From: Gnetum montanum
Taxonomy: Eukaryota > Streptophyta > Gnetopsida > Gnetales > Gnetaceae
Direction of reading: 5' to 3'
DNA: 64,000 nucleotides
NCBI GenBank assembly: GCA_015680685.1
Contig: MNCI01025027.1
Span: forward strand, 32,565 to 96,564
Numbering within the stretch: position 1 is the stretch's first letter; every line of letters starts with the position of its first letter. Both the position numbers and the translations under genes were made by a program. A model generated the notes under the pieces. It did not search any database. It was not told the DNA's origin and saw only the letters and a list, made by a program, of their open reading frames with translations. Below, one piece after another: positions 35,600 to 46,539 of the stretch.

Positions 35600-36260
35600 G
35601 TCCTTGTTTTAGTATGCCAAACCTAGTAAAATGAAGAGTGTTTAAACCTATGTGTATTAGTTTGTATTTTGCAAGAGTCAATCATGATTAGAAAAAGATT
35701 GGAGTAAAAATGAAGAATTTTCATAAAGAACAAGAGCTATCAACATAAAGTTTAGCAAATGACTATAGATGTTTAACTTTTAGAAAATATGTCTACTCCA
35801 CCATAAACATCTCTTTTTAGAATATACAACAAATGTATAGAAGACATCTACACAATCAAAGAAGATGTCTACTCCACATAGAAGACATATACATTCCAAA
35901 GACACCATTGTTGCAAGTGAGGAGCAACATAGAAAGATGTCTATTCTCTAAGAAGACATCTTCCTTGAATAGTCTACAATCCAAACTTAGATGTCTATGA
36001 AAGGTTTAAATAACTAGAATGACCATTGGCAAGGGTTGCAACACTTATTTAACACTATCAACTAAGAATGTAACACTCATCTTTCGTGAAAGGTTGTAAG
36101 AAGGCAAGGGTTCGATACCTATAGTAGTGTAATAGAGAAAGCAATGGACACCGAGCTCACTAGGAACAAAGTTACCAAGTTATTCTTCATCTCCATTCTC
36201 CTATGTATGTTGTAGTATTCTTCTTACATGTATCTAATGCAAGAAATCTAAAGTAAGTTA
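35600..36260 (+). repeat. LTR-like block with AGATGTCT/AGACATCT word array
   Basis: 35760-36000 carries many copies, in both orientations, of AGATGTCTAY and GAAGACATCTAC. After it come GGTTTAAATAACTAG (about 36003, possible TATA region), a leader-like stretch, and a pyrimidine-rich end with CTTCTTACATG. The composition is that of a plant LTR U3-R-U5, but no second copy or boundary is in the window. Confidence 0.4.
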
Positions 36261-36733
36261 ATTGTTTCCTTGATTTTATTTCTATTTATTTTTTTCTTTT
36301 CCCTTTTTTTTCTTGACTTGAGAGGTAGTGTGAATATCTTGAGGGAGATAATGCCTATGTCCTATGGTCAATCTAAAACCTTTAGTTCGGTCCTATGGCT
36401 CAATTGAAACAAAACCTTATAAAGGTTGTGGTGCCCTTGAAACTACATTTTGGAAGCAACATGTCTAGATGTGTATAGGATCCTATCCTCTAATTGTAGA
36501 CTATCAAAGTTAGATAATCATGTATATTGTTTATATGCATTTTTTAATTGGTTTCATTTTTGTAGCTATTTTTAAGATGGAACTTATTTACCAATCCTTC
36601 TCTAAGTTTTCAGTTAACACCATGAAGTATATATATCATTAAAATGCATCAAGTTAAACTAAATTATGTTGAGGAGTACCTCCTACCTATAAGTGGCACC
36701 TATGATAATGAAAATGATATTAAGCTCATAGAA

Positions 36734-36832
36734 AACATGTCATTCCATTCCAACTTAGAAACTATGAATTTATGACAAAGTCTNTTGTCATTCCATTCCA
36801 ACTTAGAAACTATGAATTTATGACAAAGTCTT
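36734..36832. other. Assembly join: duplicated sequence across a single N
   Basis: The text from GTCATTCCATTCCAACTTAG to GACAAAGTCT occurs immediately before the N at 36784 and again immediately after it. This is most simply two contig ends that overlap but were not merged. The ORF spanning the N is therefore not real. Confidence 0.85.
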
Positions 36833-37040
36833 TCACTGAAACTTTATGCTTCATTGGATTTAGATTTGTTAAAGCACATAAAGTGTGGAATAACAAGAAT
36901 GGTTATTTTCTAAGAATAAAAGGTCAAAAAAATGATCTAATGAATAAAAAATGATTAATGAGGTGCAAAAACTTTTAAGAATGGCAAAGGAATTAGGTTA
37001 ATTTCAAATTATCAAAGAAACCCTCCTCTTAACATAGTAA

Positions 37041-37316
37041 AATCAAGTTTTAAAAGTAAAATGGATGAACATGTAGCTCATTGTTATTGTTTGTCTGAAA
37101 CTATCTAAACATCTTTTTCTAAGTTCCAATATTTAAAATAAGTGTAACTGTATATCAAAGATGAAAAATATATATAGGAAAATTAAGTTTTTAAAATAAA
37201 ATGGATGAACATGTAGATCATTATTTCTATGTGTTTGAAACTATTTGAAAATACTTTTTCTAAGATCCACTATTTAAAAGAAGTGTAGATGTATATTAAA
37301 GGTGAAAACTATATGG
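37041..37316. repeat. Diverged tandem duplication, period ~140 nt
   Basis: Both units contain AAATGGATGAACATGTAG, GAAACTAT, CTTTTTCTAAG and GTGTAGATGTATAT-like text. ATGGATGAAC starts at 37061 and 37201. No coding signal is seen. Confidence 0.8.
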
Positions 37317-38280
37317 AAGCATGATTCATAATTGCAAACACACAAAAATTTGAAGGAATCACAATTTCAATTAACCATAGCTTAAACTTCTTTTTACTCA
37401 CACTTAATAAGGTGCATGATTATAGGCTTCTTTGGACACTTTGATGTGTATAAGAAAAGTTGTAGACACTTCCATTTATAGAGGTGGAGGATTGTATGCT
37501 TCTTGGAATGCTTTGGATTGCATGAGGAAAGTCATAGATAATTAAGTTTTCCATTTCAATAGTAATAAGATTGGCGTCTAGTTGATGACCAATATAACTT
37601 TCACAAAGAAAAATCAATACTTTCACTTGCACTTAAAAATCAGGAGTCAAAGCCTTAGTAGGTGTATTTTGAGCATACAGATTCTAGAAGTCACGACCTT
37701 TAATGACAAGGATGCTAATGTTGGCTAGAATGAATTTACCTATTTAGCATCGATAGATGGTCTAGAAAAGTTTATCATGGAGGACTCTAGGTAATATTAT
37801 ACAAATGTTTTAATCAAATACTATTGAAGTAGTCTAGAAGGGAGTTTGGTTAGTACTTTAAATACCTCAATCATTCCTTAATATAAATAAATGATTTTAT
37901 TTCATTTTGTATTTAAATTTTTGGCATAAAAAATTTTAATAGAAAAACAAAAGCTAAATACATACAGATAAATGTTTTTGAATGAACTTTAAAAATTTAA
38001 ATTTGTATGTTAGAGATCATATTAAATTTATATTATTTAAATGAGGTGCTTCTTATAAGGAAAATGAAGAATCAAAATATTAAAATATATTTTGATGATT
38101 TGAAGTGAAATTTGAAATAAAGCTTTATTATATCCAAAGACCCTTTCAATCTGTTGGAAAAATGTTACATTGTTATAAAAATAAAGATAGACTATATAAA
38201 TTGACCAAAGCACCAACACATGAATAAAAAATAATCATATTAGCTTTTTTGCTGTAACATTATAATGTTGTCTCAAATAG
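37317..38280. other. AT-rich stretch, nothing firm
   Basis: A weak near-repeat of GGATTRTATGCTTCTTKGRA (about 37420 and 37489) is visible. Otherwise it is featureless. Confidence 0.4.
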
Positions 38281-38362
38281 GTAGCCATTTTGGCCCAGGC
38301 CAACACTTCTAGTGTGATGGTGGGTCGAAGGGGGGTGAAGTTTGTCGCCATCACCATGTCAT

Positions 38363-38456
38363 GCGTCACGCCATGTCCGACCCAACCAAATGAGAAAAAA
38401 ACACGTCACGCGTCACGCCATGTCCGATCCAACCAAATGAGGAAAAAACACGATGT
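38363..38456. repeat. Tandem duplication 2 x 47 nt
   Basis: Units 38363-38409 and 38410-38456 both begin GCGTCACGCCATGTCCGA and continue CCAACCAAATGA. They differ at a few positions. The ORF 38290-38589 runs through them. Confidence 0.9.
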
Positions 38457-39334
38457 AAAAAAATGCCATAGAAAGGCCACACGCGTTGGGCCAAGTATCT
38501 GGGCGCCTAAGATTCGAACGCAGGCAAGAACGGGAAACCATATTCATGGCAACAGATTCACAGATGTGACAAGGTCAAAGGACATATAGAGAGGAAACCA
38601 CGAGCAGCAAAGGAGAAAGAATTCTCAAAATAAAGACCAAGTTTTGGCCAGAATAACAAGTAGATACGCTACTTAAGCTGCGGTCGAGAAGGAGATCATA
38701 GTCAAAACGCACTACCTTCCCTTCTGAATTCATGAAAGAGAAAAAGCATGTGCGTGAGCGAAACAGCATCAATCAATCATGAATGCCGAGTAATTCAATA
38801 GAGACGTAGCAATGGTAGAAGCAGACATCACGTAGTACCGCCGGACACCTGGTGCAGAGCACACGTGGAACGGCTACTAAAGAACGACGGAAGATGCTAT
38901 TGCCATATCTAAGGTAAGAGAGAGAGAAAGAGGAAGAACAGGGAGCCGAAGTACAGAAACAACATCCACTAATTAAAAAAAAAAAAACATACTCACTAGA
39001 GAGCTTACGCTTTTTTCACATTAAGTGTGTGGTAATGGTGGCATTGTGAAATTTTTGAGGATTTGAGGTGTGGTTGTCGATTGTTCCTTGGTCGTTGGAC
39101 GATGATGGATGATCATAGTTTGCATCGCCGTTGCCGGTACGATTTTCCGGCCGTGTAAAATGATCACTATGCCATGTCTCTGAGGATTCTGCGATTCAAA
39201 ATCGAAATCCTCAGCGTTGTCAGATGCAAAGAAGCTCTAGATCATGTAGTGAGATGAATCCGTTTCCGTGTTGCGATGGTACTAGCCTCTTTTGGAAACA
39301 GAAACAGTAGTAGCAACAGAATCATTATCAGCAA

Positions 39335-39670
39335 TTGCAGTCGCCGCAGCAGGCTTCTGAGGAGGATGAGGAGGAAGAAGCAGAGGACGAGGAGGAAGAA
39401 TTGGGAGACAGGGAGGAAGAAAAGAAGAAAAAGAAAAACAGAGGCAACGGGCAAGGGTCAGGTCAGGGAGTAGTGATGATGATAGTTGGATGCCTTTTGC
39501 ATGGAAACTCTGCATGTTCCAACGTGGCTTCAGCTGCTTGTGATCCGACATTGAACATGGAAGAGAACATCAACCATAGCAGAACCTCGGCAGAGGACGC
39601 AGTGATTCATTTGGAAATAATGCCAATGGAGTTGCCAATGCCAACGCAGTTTGGGTGTGCGGGATTTTGA
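39335..39670 (+). CDS. Low-complexity Gln/Glu/Lys-rich ORF of unknown function
   Basis: 111 codons with a Gln-rich start (QSPQQ), an acidic run (EEDEEEE, residues 9-22), a Lys run (KKKKK, about residue 33) and a Gly/Gln spacer, then an unremarkable C-terminus ending PTQFGCAGF. The same frame continues upstream to about 39254 as NPFPCCDGTSLFWKQKQ, followed by two TAG codons among CAG/CAA codons, as if Gln codons had decayed to TAG. Such composition is common in plant transcription-factor N-termini, but no DNA-binding domain is visible. Possibly a pseudogene or 5' exon. Confidence 0.25.
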   Translation: MQSPQQASEEDEEEEAEDEEEELGDREEEKKKKKNRGNGQGSGQGVVMMIVGCLLHGNSACSNVASAACDPTLNMEENINHSRTSAEDAVIHLEIMPMELPMPTQFGCAGF

Positions 39671-39720
39671 ACACAGGAGTGGCTACACCCCTTGCTCCGT
39701 ACAAAAGAATGATCTCAATG

Positions 39721-40413
39721 CATATGTAACATGCAAAGCTTGACTGAAATTGCAGATGCTGCAATGCTTATGAATGTTTAAGAAATTTGCATTGCTTATT
39801 CTTTGTTTGGGAATCAAAAAACATGAGAATCTTATTGATAATGACACCGTAAATCAATGGAAAACCTTCACAGTAATATCATTTTCTCTTACAAAGTAAT
39901 ATAATCTTCTCTTAAAAAGTGATATCATCATGATGCTAGCTTTATAGCAACTAAAACCTCAATAGTGATATAAAAACTTTATTTTGACATAGATGTCAAT
40001 GCTGGCGTAGATGACAGGTCCAGGCAGCACTGACAATTTTGATGTAATGATAATTTGTTCTTATGCAATGAAGACTTCACAGCAAGGACACAGAAAAATA
40101 GAGGGACCAATGAAAGGGAGGGGAGATAGAAATTGCAACCAGAGGAAGAAGTTTTGAACGGAAAATAATGATAGAAAAGGATTGTCAAAGTCTACCCACA
40201 TGAATGAGAAAAAGGTCTAATGATCATTTACTAAATTCACAGATCGCTTCACCGTTTCAGACATCTGCACACAAATAACCTACGGAATATTCGGTTTCCA
40301 GCATGATTGCCTACAAAAAGGTCTGTGATTCCTAAAGAAGTAGAGCAAGTTGTATTCTTAGGATGAGATGATGTCTGCTTTGATAATAGAAATAAAAAAA
40401 AGGCATAAGATTC
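39721..40413. other. Spacer, nothing recognised
   Basis: Moderately AT-rich, with only short ORFs (for example minus 39979-40188) and no domain. Confidence 0.45.
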
Positions 40414-40486
40414 AAGAACCATGCAATTAGTAATAAGTTTCTAGAATCTAAAGAACCATGCAATTAGTAATAAGTTTCTAGAATCT
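40414..40486. repeat. Tandem duplication 2 x 36 nt
   Basis: AAGAACCATGCAATTAGTAA... at 40414-40449 is repeated exactly at 40451-40486 with one A between. It lies just outside the left end of the pararetrovirus copy. Confidence 0.9.
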
Positions 40487-40539
40487 GGGGTTTCAACTCT
40501 AGGTTCATTAGCACATATCATAACATAGAGTGATCTTCT

Positions 40540-41049
40540 CATCCATATGGTCTAGCTTGTAATCGGCGGATAGTTGCAGGGTCATACTGAGTTGGATAAT
40601 ATTTGACTTGATGACCATAAAGAGACCACCATTCCCAAAATGGATGAGCTTCATTAGGGATTTCAATTGGGATATTGAAATCTAAATGGTAGGTATGGCA
40701 ATAAGATGGTTTGAATCATGGCCAATGGACTAGATAAGATTGGCGATGACATTCATCCAAGAACTGGTTAGCATGGATACTGGTCTTTACATGGATTGGT
40801 GGAAAAATATCATCAAGGACAGGATTAGGATGAGCGAAATAGGTATAGGAAATATGAGGAGATAAAGAATACCTATAAGAGAAATGTGAGTAAAAATCCC
40901 AATCATTAAAATACTTATTATGGACTATGGTTATTTGGGATTGCGAGAGATAGATACGAGAGAATGGACAGGGAAACAATCTTTGGCTGGAATGAAGTTC
41001 CCATCCTTCGTTCAAATACCTTTCTGCACAATAATACATAGTTAATACT
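40540..41049 (-). pseudogene. Caulimovirid downstream ORF (ORF2-like), copy 1, 3'-truncated
   Basis: Minus frame 40716-41063 includes the ORF2 start (MYYCAERYLNEGW, ATG about 41040) and continues in another frame to about 40540, where homology to copy 2 (47739-48582) stops. A short tandem duplication of GAATTTCA-TATTA...TATTATTGTGCA just upstream (41040-41095) distinguishes this copy. Function is unknown; no domain is recognised. It is rich in Tyr, His and Trp. Confidence 0.6.
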
Positions 41050-41075
41050 GAAATTCTCTGCACAATAATAAATAT

Positions 41076-41460
41076 TTAATAATGAAATTCTCTAGTCAAA
41101 TAATCAGCTAAATTATTTTCCTTACCACTAAGATATTGTGTACGATAAGTGAAGTTGGCAAGAAATAAAGACCATCTAATTAACCTAGTATGAGCTACCT
41201 TATTCAAATCTTTCGTTTGCAGATACTTGTCGAAATATTTAAGATCAGAACGGATAATAAACTCCTTTTCTTGTAAAAATAATCGCAATTTTTCGATACC
41301 GTGGATGATGGCGAGGAGTTATTTATGGGTAGAATGGTAATTTAATTCTGCAGGATTAAATTTTCCGCTTACGTATCCACAGACGTAAATGACTCCGTGT
41401 AAATCCTCTTTAAGGATGACTCCCTAGAATTCTTCTCAAGCATCAGTTTCAAAAATCAAA
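41076..41460 (-). pseudogene. Caulimovirid RNase H domain, copy 1
   Basis: The minus frame keeps ETDA (first catalytic Asp, about 41437), the Glu-containing AELNYHSTHK block, SDLKYFDKYL (second Asp) and NLADYLTRE (last Asp region). This is RNase H1-type, which degrades RNA in the RNA:DNA hybrid during reverse transcription. Stops occur right after ETDA (TGA), after EEF (TAG at 41424-41426) and after STHK. Confidence 0.75.
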
Positions 41461-42443
41461 GTACCATTTGTAGGTAAGCATAAGTATGGTAATTTTGTAC
41501 ATTGTTCTTTGAGTCGATGAATTGCTTCAGTATGTTGTTGAGTCCACAGTGTTGGATTCTTGGTGAGTTGTTGATTTAGGAGTTTTTGATCTTTTGCGAG
41601 ATCTTTGTAAAATCCTGACAAATAATTTAAACACCTAAGAAAACGTTGTAGTTGTGTTTTATCCATAATGATATCAGGAAAATTCTTTATATCTTTTAAG
41701 ATATGTTCTTGCAAACTGATTTGCTCATATTTAATGACTACTCCTAAGAAATTAACCTCATCAACAACAATTTGGATCTTTTTCTCTGAAGGAGAAAGGA
41801 CTAATCCATTTTGATCTATGAGTTGATACAAAATTTCTAAATGTTCTTGATGGTCAGAGATAGACTTTGATGAAACTAATATATCACCAATATAAACTAA
41901 AATAAAAGGATAGTTTTTGAATATGGAATCCATACAGGCTTGAAAAATAGATGGAGCGGTCTTGATACCGAAAGGTAAAACTGTCCATTCGTATAGTCCT
42001 TGTGGGACAGTAAAGGCGGTTTTCCATCGATCTTCAAGATGTACCTATATTTGCCAGAATCCACTTTTCAAATCGAACTTAGAGTAAATGTGTGTCCCTT
42101 GTAAACATTGAAAAAGATCATCTTTACTAGGGATAGGATGTTGGACAGATTTGATAATAGCGTTTAAGGGTTTGTAATTGACAACCAAACGCTTCTTTCC
42201 TTTAGTAAGTTCAGCACATTTATTAACATAAAAAGTGGTGCAAGAGAACATGCTTGTATTGAGTTGAATTATACCTTTTTCTAGTAATTGTTGAATTTTT
42301 TGTGCACATTCTTCTTTTAATTCAGGGGACATACCTATGTGATGTGCTTTTGCTTCTAGTTGTATACCATCTAAAAGTTCGATACGACACCAATGTTGTT
42401 TCTTGTGTCGGAACACAGTGGGATCATCGCTGGTGATAGTCAT
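41461..42443 (-). pseudogene. Caulimovirid reverse transcriptase, copy 1, with damaged catalytic box
   Basis: The minus frame carries KKRLVVNYKPLNAII, IYSKFDLKSGFWQI (motif A region with the Asp of SKFDLKSG), a stop at 42045, then LPFGIKTAPSIFQ (motif B) and the motif C region. Motif C reads YIGD instead of Y-F/V-DD, so the first catalytic Asp of the box is Gly here. The FLGVVI and thumb/connection text to FLRCLNYLSGFYKDLA follow. Stops, the lost Asp and silenced context make it inactive. Confidence 0.8.
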
Positions 42444-42527
42444 TAGCTTAGTTTTTAATTGATCAAAAGAAGACTATTGTTGTTGGATCTAGTTTACTAT
42501 CCATTGAGTTTTTGGGATTTTATATTT

Positions 42528-42930
42528 TTATTTAGTAAAACGATTAATAGGGTTAAATGTCCTATGAATTTCATGTAATCCTAAATATACATGATTATGA
42601 CTAATTGTATATGGTTCTAATAAGGCTAAATTATCTACCGCGATAACCATATCATAAGATAACCAATTAATAGCATTAATAGTTATAGGTAAAAGAGAAT
42701 GATCAGGCATGATCAACGGAAGATGAAAAGTATGATCCATAGTTGTTGCTGTTTTGTTAAAACTAACGATTAATTTATCCCATTTTTCCTAGAGAAAAGA
42801 TAGGATAATGGCTTCATTAGCTAAAGATACTTCAGCACCGGAATCTATTAAAGCATCTATAGGATATGGCTTAAATCCAGGCAATTTTATCCAAAAAGTG
42901 TAAGGAGGAGTTTTCATTGTACTTCGTTGA
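42528..42930 (-). pseudogene. Caulimovirid aspartic protease, copy 1
   Basis: Minus translation gives YPIDALIDSGAEVSLAN with the catalytic DSG at about 42835-42843. After a stop, further protease-domain sequence continues in the ORF at 42528-42740 (MDHTFHLPL...). The protease cleaves the viral polyprotein and lies directly upstream of RT, as in the family. Confidence 0.75.
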
Positions 42931-43144
42931 TTTTGATTTATCCTAATTGTATGAATTTTTGCTAATTCTTGTTCATAAGCTTTTTGTATTGCCTCATTTT
43001 CTTCCTATTGTAAAGCTTCTAATTCTTGTTGAGCCATATCAATAAATGTTTTTAATTGTTAATTTGCATTTTTCTTCTTGATGCTTCCCAGAATGGATCT
43101 TCCATTTGCAATTGTGGTTGCAGCTCTTTTTCTTCTTATTGTAA

Positions 43145-43426
43145 CTATTCTTCTAATTCTTCTACCTTTTCAGTGTCTGATTCTAAAGGTTGGCTATCTA
43201 ATGATGCATGTAATTCTTTTTCATATTTCTTTAATGCTCTAACTTCAGCCTTTTTCTCTCTAACTTGTTTATCTAAACTAATATACTTTGTTAGATCATC
43301 CATAGGGTTTTTCTTTAGATTATGTTTTAGCTTATCTAATTCCCTATCTGCTAATTCTATTTGTTTTTGTACCTTGTTGATTTTCTGCAAGGGTTCGCTA
43401 GGAAAAGAAGTGGAAGCCTTATTCAT
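43145..43426 (-). pseudogene. Caulimovirid polyprotein coiled-coil segment between coat protein and protease
   Basis: 93-codon minus ORF with heptad-rich charged text (KINKVQKQIELADRELDKL, EKKAEVRALKKYEKEL). It lies between the Cys knuckle and the protease. Likely a structural or linker part of the polyprotein. The plus ORF at 43056-43436 is its shadow. Confidence 0.6.
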
Positions 43427-43639
43427 ATTACAATAATATACATCATCATCAGATGAGTCAGAGGGATATGATGCTTGTTTTGTAAAGTTATGTTTATCAT
43501 ATTCCTTCCAATATTCATCTTCAGATTTATCATAATGATATTCATTATCAAATGAGGACGAAGGACAAAGATCATTTTGAGGATTGTATGGAATATCTGT
43601 TTGCTCTTGATCAAATACCCATTCGAAATGTGTTCTTTG

Positions 43640-43740
43640 ATATTATGTTTTGTAATAAAATGGACTTTCTTTTTATCTTTATCCTTATTGGGATAGTTGG
43701 ATACTAAATGTGGACCTCCACATATAAAACATTTCATCTC
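43640..43740 (-). pseudogene. Caulimovirid coat-protein zinc knuckle (degenerate)
   Basis: MKCFICGGPHLVSNYP on minus fits C-x2-C-x4-H-x4-C except that the last Cys is Tyr (NYP instead of NCP), a one-base G-to-A change. The knuckle normally binds viral RNA during packaging. A Lys-rich stretch follows. Confidence 0.65.
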
Positions 43741-43761
43741 TTGTTGAGATAATCATCTAGG

Positions 43762-45036
43762 TCATCTACGAAAGAAACCACGGTATTTTTTGACATGTCT
43801 ATGAGGAGAAGGAGATCGTTGCTTCCTTCTCCAATGTTGTCTTTTTGGACGAGAGGAGGATCCTCTACATGATTTACATATTTTTAAAGATTTTTGTTTT
43901 TCTTTGTTTTTGTATTTTTCTTCTGGACACAATTCTAAACAATTATTTTTACCTAATCTACTACTTAAGTTTTTAACAAGATGTTGTGTTTGTTGGGCAT
44001 AGCATTCCCTATTTGTTTGTTCGAGGAATTGACGAATTTTCCAAAACCTCATATCAGCTAAACAAAGATTTTTCTTTTTTAATTTTGCCATATATGTATT
44101 GCAGAATGGTTGGGAAAGACATCCTAAAAGATGTTCTTTAGCAGCTACTTCATGTTTTAATTTGCCATAATAATACCATGTCTCCATGGCTTCTAGGAAT
44201 CCAAAGAGTTCTTGGATTTTATGTAATCTAGCCTTAAGGAATCGATCACGATAAACTTCTTCTAAATTGGCTTTCTATCCAATGAACTCTTTAATAATGG
44301 CACTTAAAAACATAACAATAGGCTGCGAAATTAATCTCGTTTTAACTACTATTGGAATATGACCCCACCATTTACGCAAATTTCCTTGGAAATTATACAT
44401 AGCATTTAGAATGGCTTGGATGGTAGATTTCTTTGCAAAATCTATTTGAATAGTTAAATATGTTTGTATAGCATCTAATACATCTTGTCCTTGCCTAAGT
44501 GTTTTGTTATCCATATTAAATACTGGTTGTATATCTCCGGCTTTTCTAGTTTGAGTTAACATAGCTTCTTGAGCCTTTTGTACTTGTTCTCCTGTTCTAG
44601 CTAATAGGATAGCTTCTTCTGCTTGTTGTTCATCTAATTCACTAGATTCATGTTCTGTTTCATTTCCAAAATCTGCTTCATTCATATGGATGTGAAGTTT
44701 TTCTTTTCCCATTCGTTGTCTTTCTTCCTTTTGCTTTTGTCTAAAGTTGGTAATGTCTATTCTAGACAAAGCTAGTGGAGAAGTAGGAAAAGAAATGTCA
44801 GATGAGGTAAGAGCCAATGGAGGAGCAGAAGGTTTTGGACTTACTTTCTTTGGCTCATATGTACCAGCTATTTTTTCTAATTTTCTATATAATAATCCAA
44901 TATTTAAATCTATATTTTCATTCATTGCATACATACTTTCTAATACACTCATTTGACTTTTCTGACTATATACTAAATTATCTAAAGTAGTGTTTGTCCA
45001 GTTGAGTAGGCATACAGTGTCAAAAGGTATTGACAT
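43762..45036 (-). pseudogene. Caulimovirid coat-protein region, copy 1
   Basis: Two minus ORFs (44275-45036 and 43762-44187), with a short broken gap between them, form a capsid-type region. A 5' acidic/charged part (KQKEERQRMGKEKLH, QAEEAILLART) is followed by a helical, Trp-containing core (NLRKWWGH; METWYYYGKLK; LADMRFWKIRQFL) and a very basic C-terminus (RPKRQHWRRKQRS). The latter resembles the basic RNA-binding tail that precedes the Cys knuckle in caulimovirid coat proteins. Confidence 0.65.
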
Positions 45037-45690
45037 AGCCTTTTTTGTATGTAGAGTATAGACATAGTCTGTGGGGCTAGTATCTTCTGAACCTTCAGGA
45101 TGGTTTTGGACAAACTCATATTTTTTATTTTGTGCTCTTTCTAAGGCTTCTAATCTATCCTGATGCTATTGAAACATACTATCATCTATATGTTTTCCTT
45201 TGTTCATTTCCATTCTACAGGTTTTTAATAAAGCATCGCATTCTGAATAGTGATATTGGTTATCCATTACTCTTAGGATTTTATGTTGACACGATGGATC
45301 ACCAGTAGAGGGTTGGAACATAGATGCGCTTGTAGATGACGGAATGGATTCATCACTGGATGAATCAGGATCTAACTCTACTATCTTCGCCTTAGCCTTA
45401 GTCTTTTGTTTTATTTTTTCCATTTCTAACTATAGACTTTGTGTTTGTCTCATGGAGGTTGATAATTATTGTTGTAGTTCCATGAGAGTTTGTTTTAAAC
45501 TAGACACTTCTAGATCTGACTCTTTTAAGTCTGATTCTTGATCTTGTTTGTTTATGATCAAAGGTCTAGATTTTTCTTTTTGAAATATTTTGGGTTTTTG
45601 TTTTTGGTGCAGGGTATCTAAAGGATCTGTATCTAAGAACTTTGGTGGAAGGAGATTTACCTTGTACCGTCTCTTTGAGTAGAATACCAA
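45037..45690 (-). pseudogene. Caulimovirid polyprotein linker with coiled coil, between MP and CP
   Basis: Minus frames 45466-45690 and 45166-45423 contain Glu/Lys/Ser-rich sequence with a heptad-like stretch (LEVSSLKQTLMELQQ), a Ser/Asp-acidic run (DPDSSSDESIPSSTS) and then a segment of unknown role. No enzymatic motif. Position suggests a virion-associated or linker part. Confidence 0.5.
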
Positions 45691-46424
45691 TGAGGTTTTT
45701 CAAACCTAAAGTAATTTTCTAGAGGGTTTGAAAGATTAGGGTACTGTGTATGGATTGGTAAATCCTCTATATCTATTTCAACACCATAATCTATGTTGGT
45801 TGATCCTACCTGCGTTTTTTGCTCATTAAAAGGATATAACATTTTTACAGACATATTACTAAACAACTTAAATATTAACCTAGTGAAAACCGTGGCATAG
45901 ATGGATTGTGGAATCATATCAACAGGAAAATAAACGATAACCATTAAAGACTTGTACAGATGTGGGTCATGAAGAGAAAGTGTAAAGTTGGGTATTGTAA
46001 CGATGACTGCATCTATAGCTAGGGTTCCTTTTGCCTAGGTTATAATGGCTTCTTCAAACGTTTTGAACTGTCTATCTATGATAGCTATCCAGTAATGGGC
46101 TTTTAATCTATAATTGAAATGTGGATGAATTAAAATAGCTAATTCAGCTAAATGAATGTAATTAATCCATTGCTCTTTCCAATTAGCAACTTCAGCTTCA
46201 CTGAAGAAAGACAAAGCGAGAGGTCTTAGACCAGTACCTGCTATTTCTAAATCACACTTCGATAAATGCATTTCCTTCCATGATTTGAAAGCTTTTAAAC
46301 TAGATGGAGCATATATCTCATAGCATTTCGGAACAGGTAAAGGACTTGTACCATTAGACGTAGAAGAAAACTCAGAGATTCTACAGAAGTAAGAGTTACG
46401 CATCATTTTTGTCGAATCTACCAT
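45657..46424 (-). pseudogene. Caulimovirid movement-protein region, copy 1
   Basis: The polyprotein start ATG is at 46422-46424. Minus ORFs 46035-46424 and 45657-45944 are in line except for a TAG at 46035-46037. They include KSWKEMHLSKCDLEI, LAILIHPHFNYRLKAHYW and IVTIPNFTLSLHDPHLYKS, consistent with a 30K-type movement protein at the N-terminus of the polyprotein. The homologous segment of copy 2 is at 49448-50069. The same TAG is present there. The assignment rests on position and general pattern. Confidence 0.6.
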
Positions 46425-46539
46425 TGCTAGTGATTGTGTTGCTTGCGATTGTTAACACTGTGCTTCTCGACTACCTCACTGTGTGACTTATGACCAACGC
46501 CTCAACCACGGCTCCATGCTGCACGTCTTACATTAATCG

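Larger units (their letters stand above)
38290..39720. other. GC-richer, CpG-containing island; possible host promoter or gene remnant
   Basis: Base composition changes sharply from the AT-rich left side and changes back after 39720. It contains CACGTGG (about 38860), purine-rich GAGAGAGAGAAAGAGG (about 38920) and the acidic ORF at 39335. Short ORFs are present in several frames. I cannot identify a gene. It may be the 5' part of a gene whose body is disrupted. Confidence 0.35.
40540..46533 (-). mobile_element. Endogenous caulimovirid (pararetrovirus) copy 1, minus strand, nearly full coding length, defective
   Basis: Reading right to left the order is leader (46425-46533), movement protein, coiled-coil linker, coat protein with Cys/His knuckle, second coiled coil, aspartic protease, reverse transcriptase, RNase H, then a separate downstream ORF. 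That is the Caulimoviridae order with one large polyprotein, as in petuvirus- and florendovirus-type genomes. No integrase is present, which separates it from gypsy. The copy is broken by many stops and frameshifts. The left end is truncated at about 40540 inside the downstream ORF. The right end joins copy 2 head to head at about 46533. Genus is not assigned. Confidence 0.85.

Noticed and set aside
36772-36954. 60-codon ORF crossing an N
   Set aside because: Spans a duplicated contig end at an assembly join.
38290-39720. Specific transcription-factor assignment for the Gln/Glu-rich island
   Set aside because: Only low-complexity sequence is visible; no DNA-binding domain supports any family.
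43056-43436. 126-codon plus ORF rich in Ser/Cys/Phe
   Set aside because: Shadow of the viral coiled-coil segment on minus.
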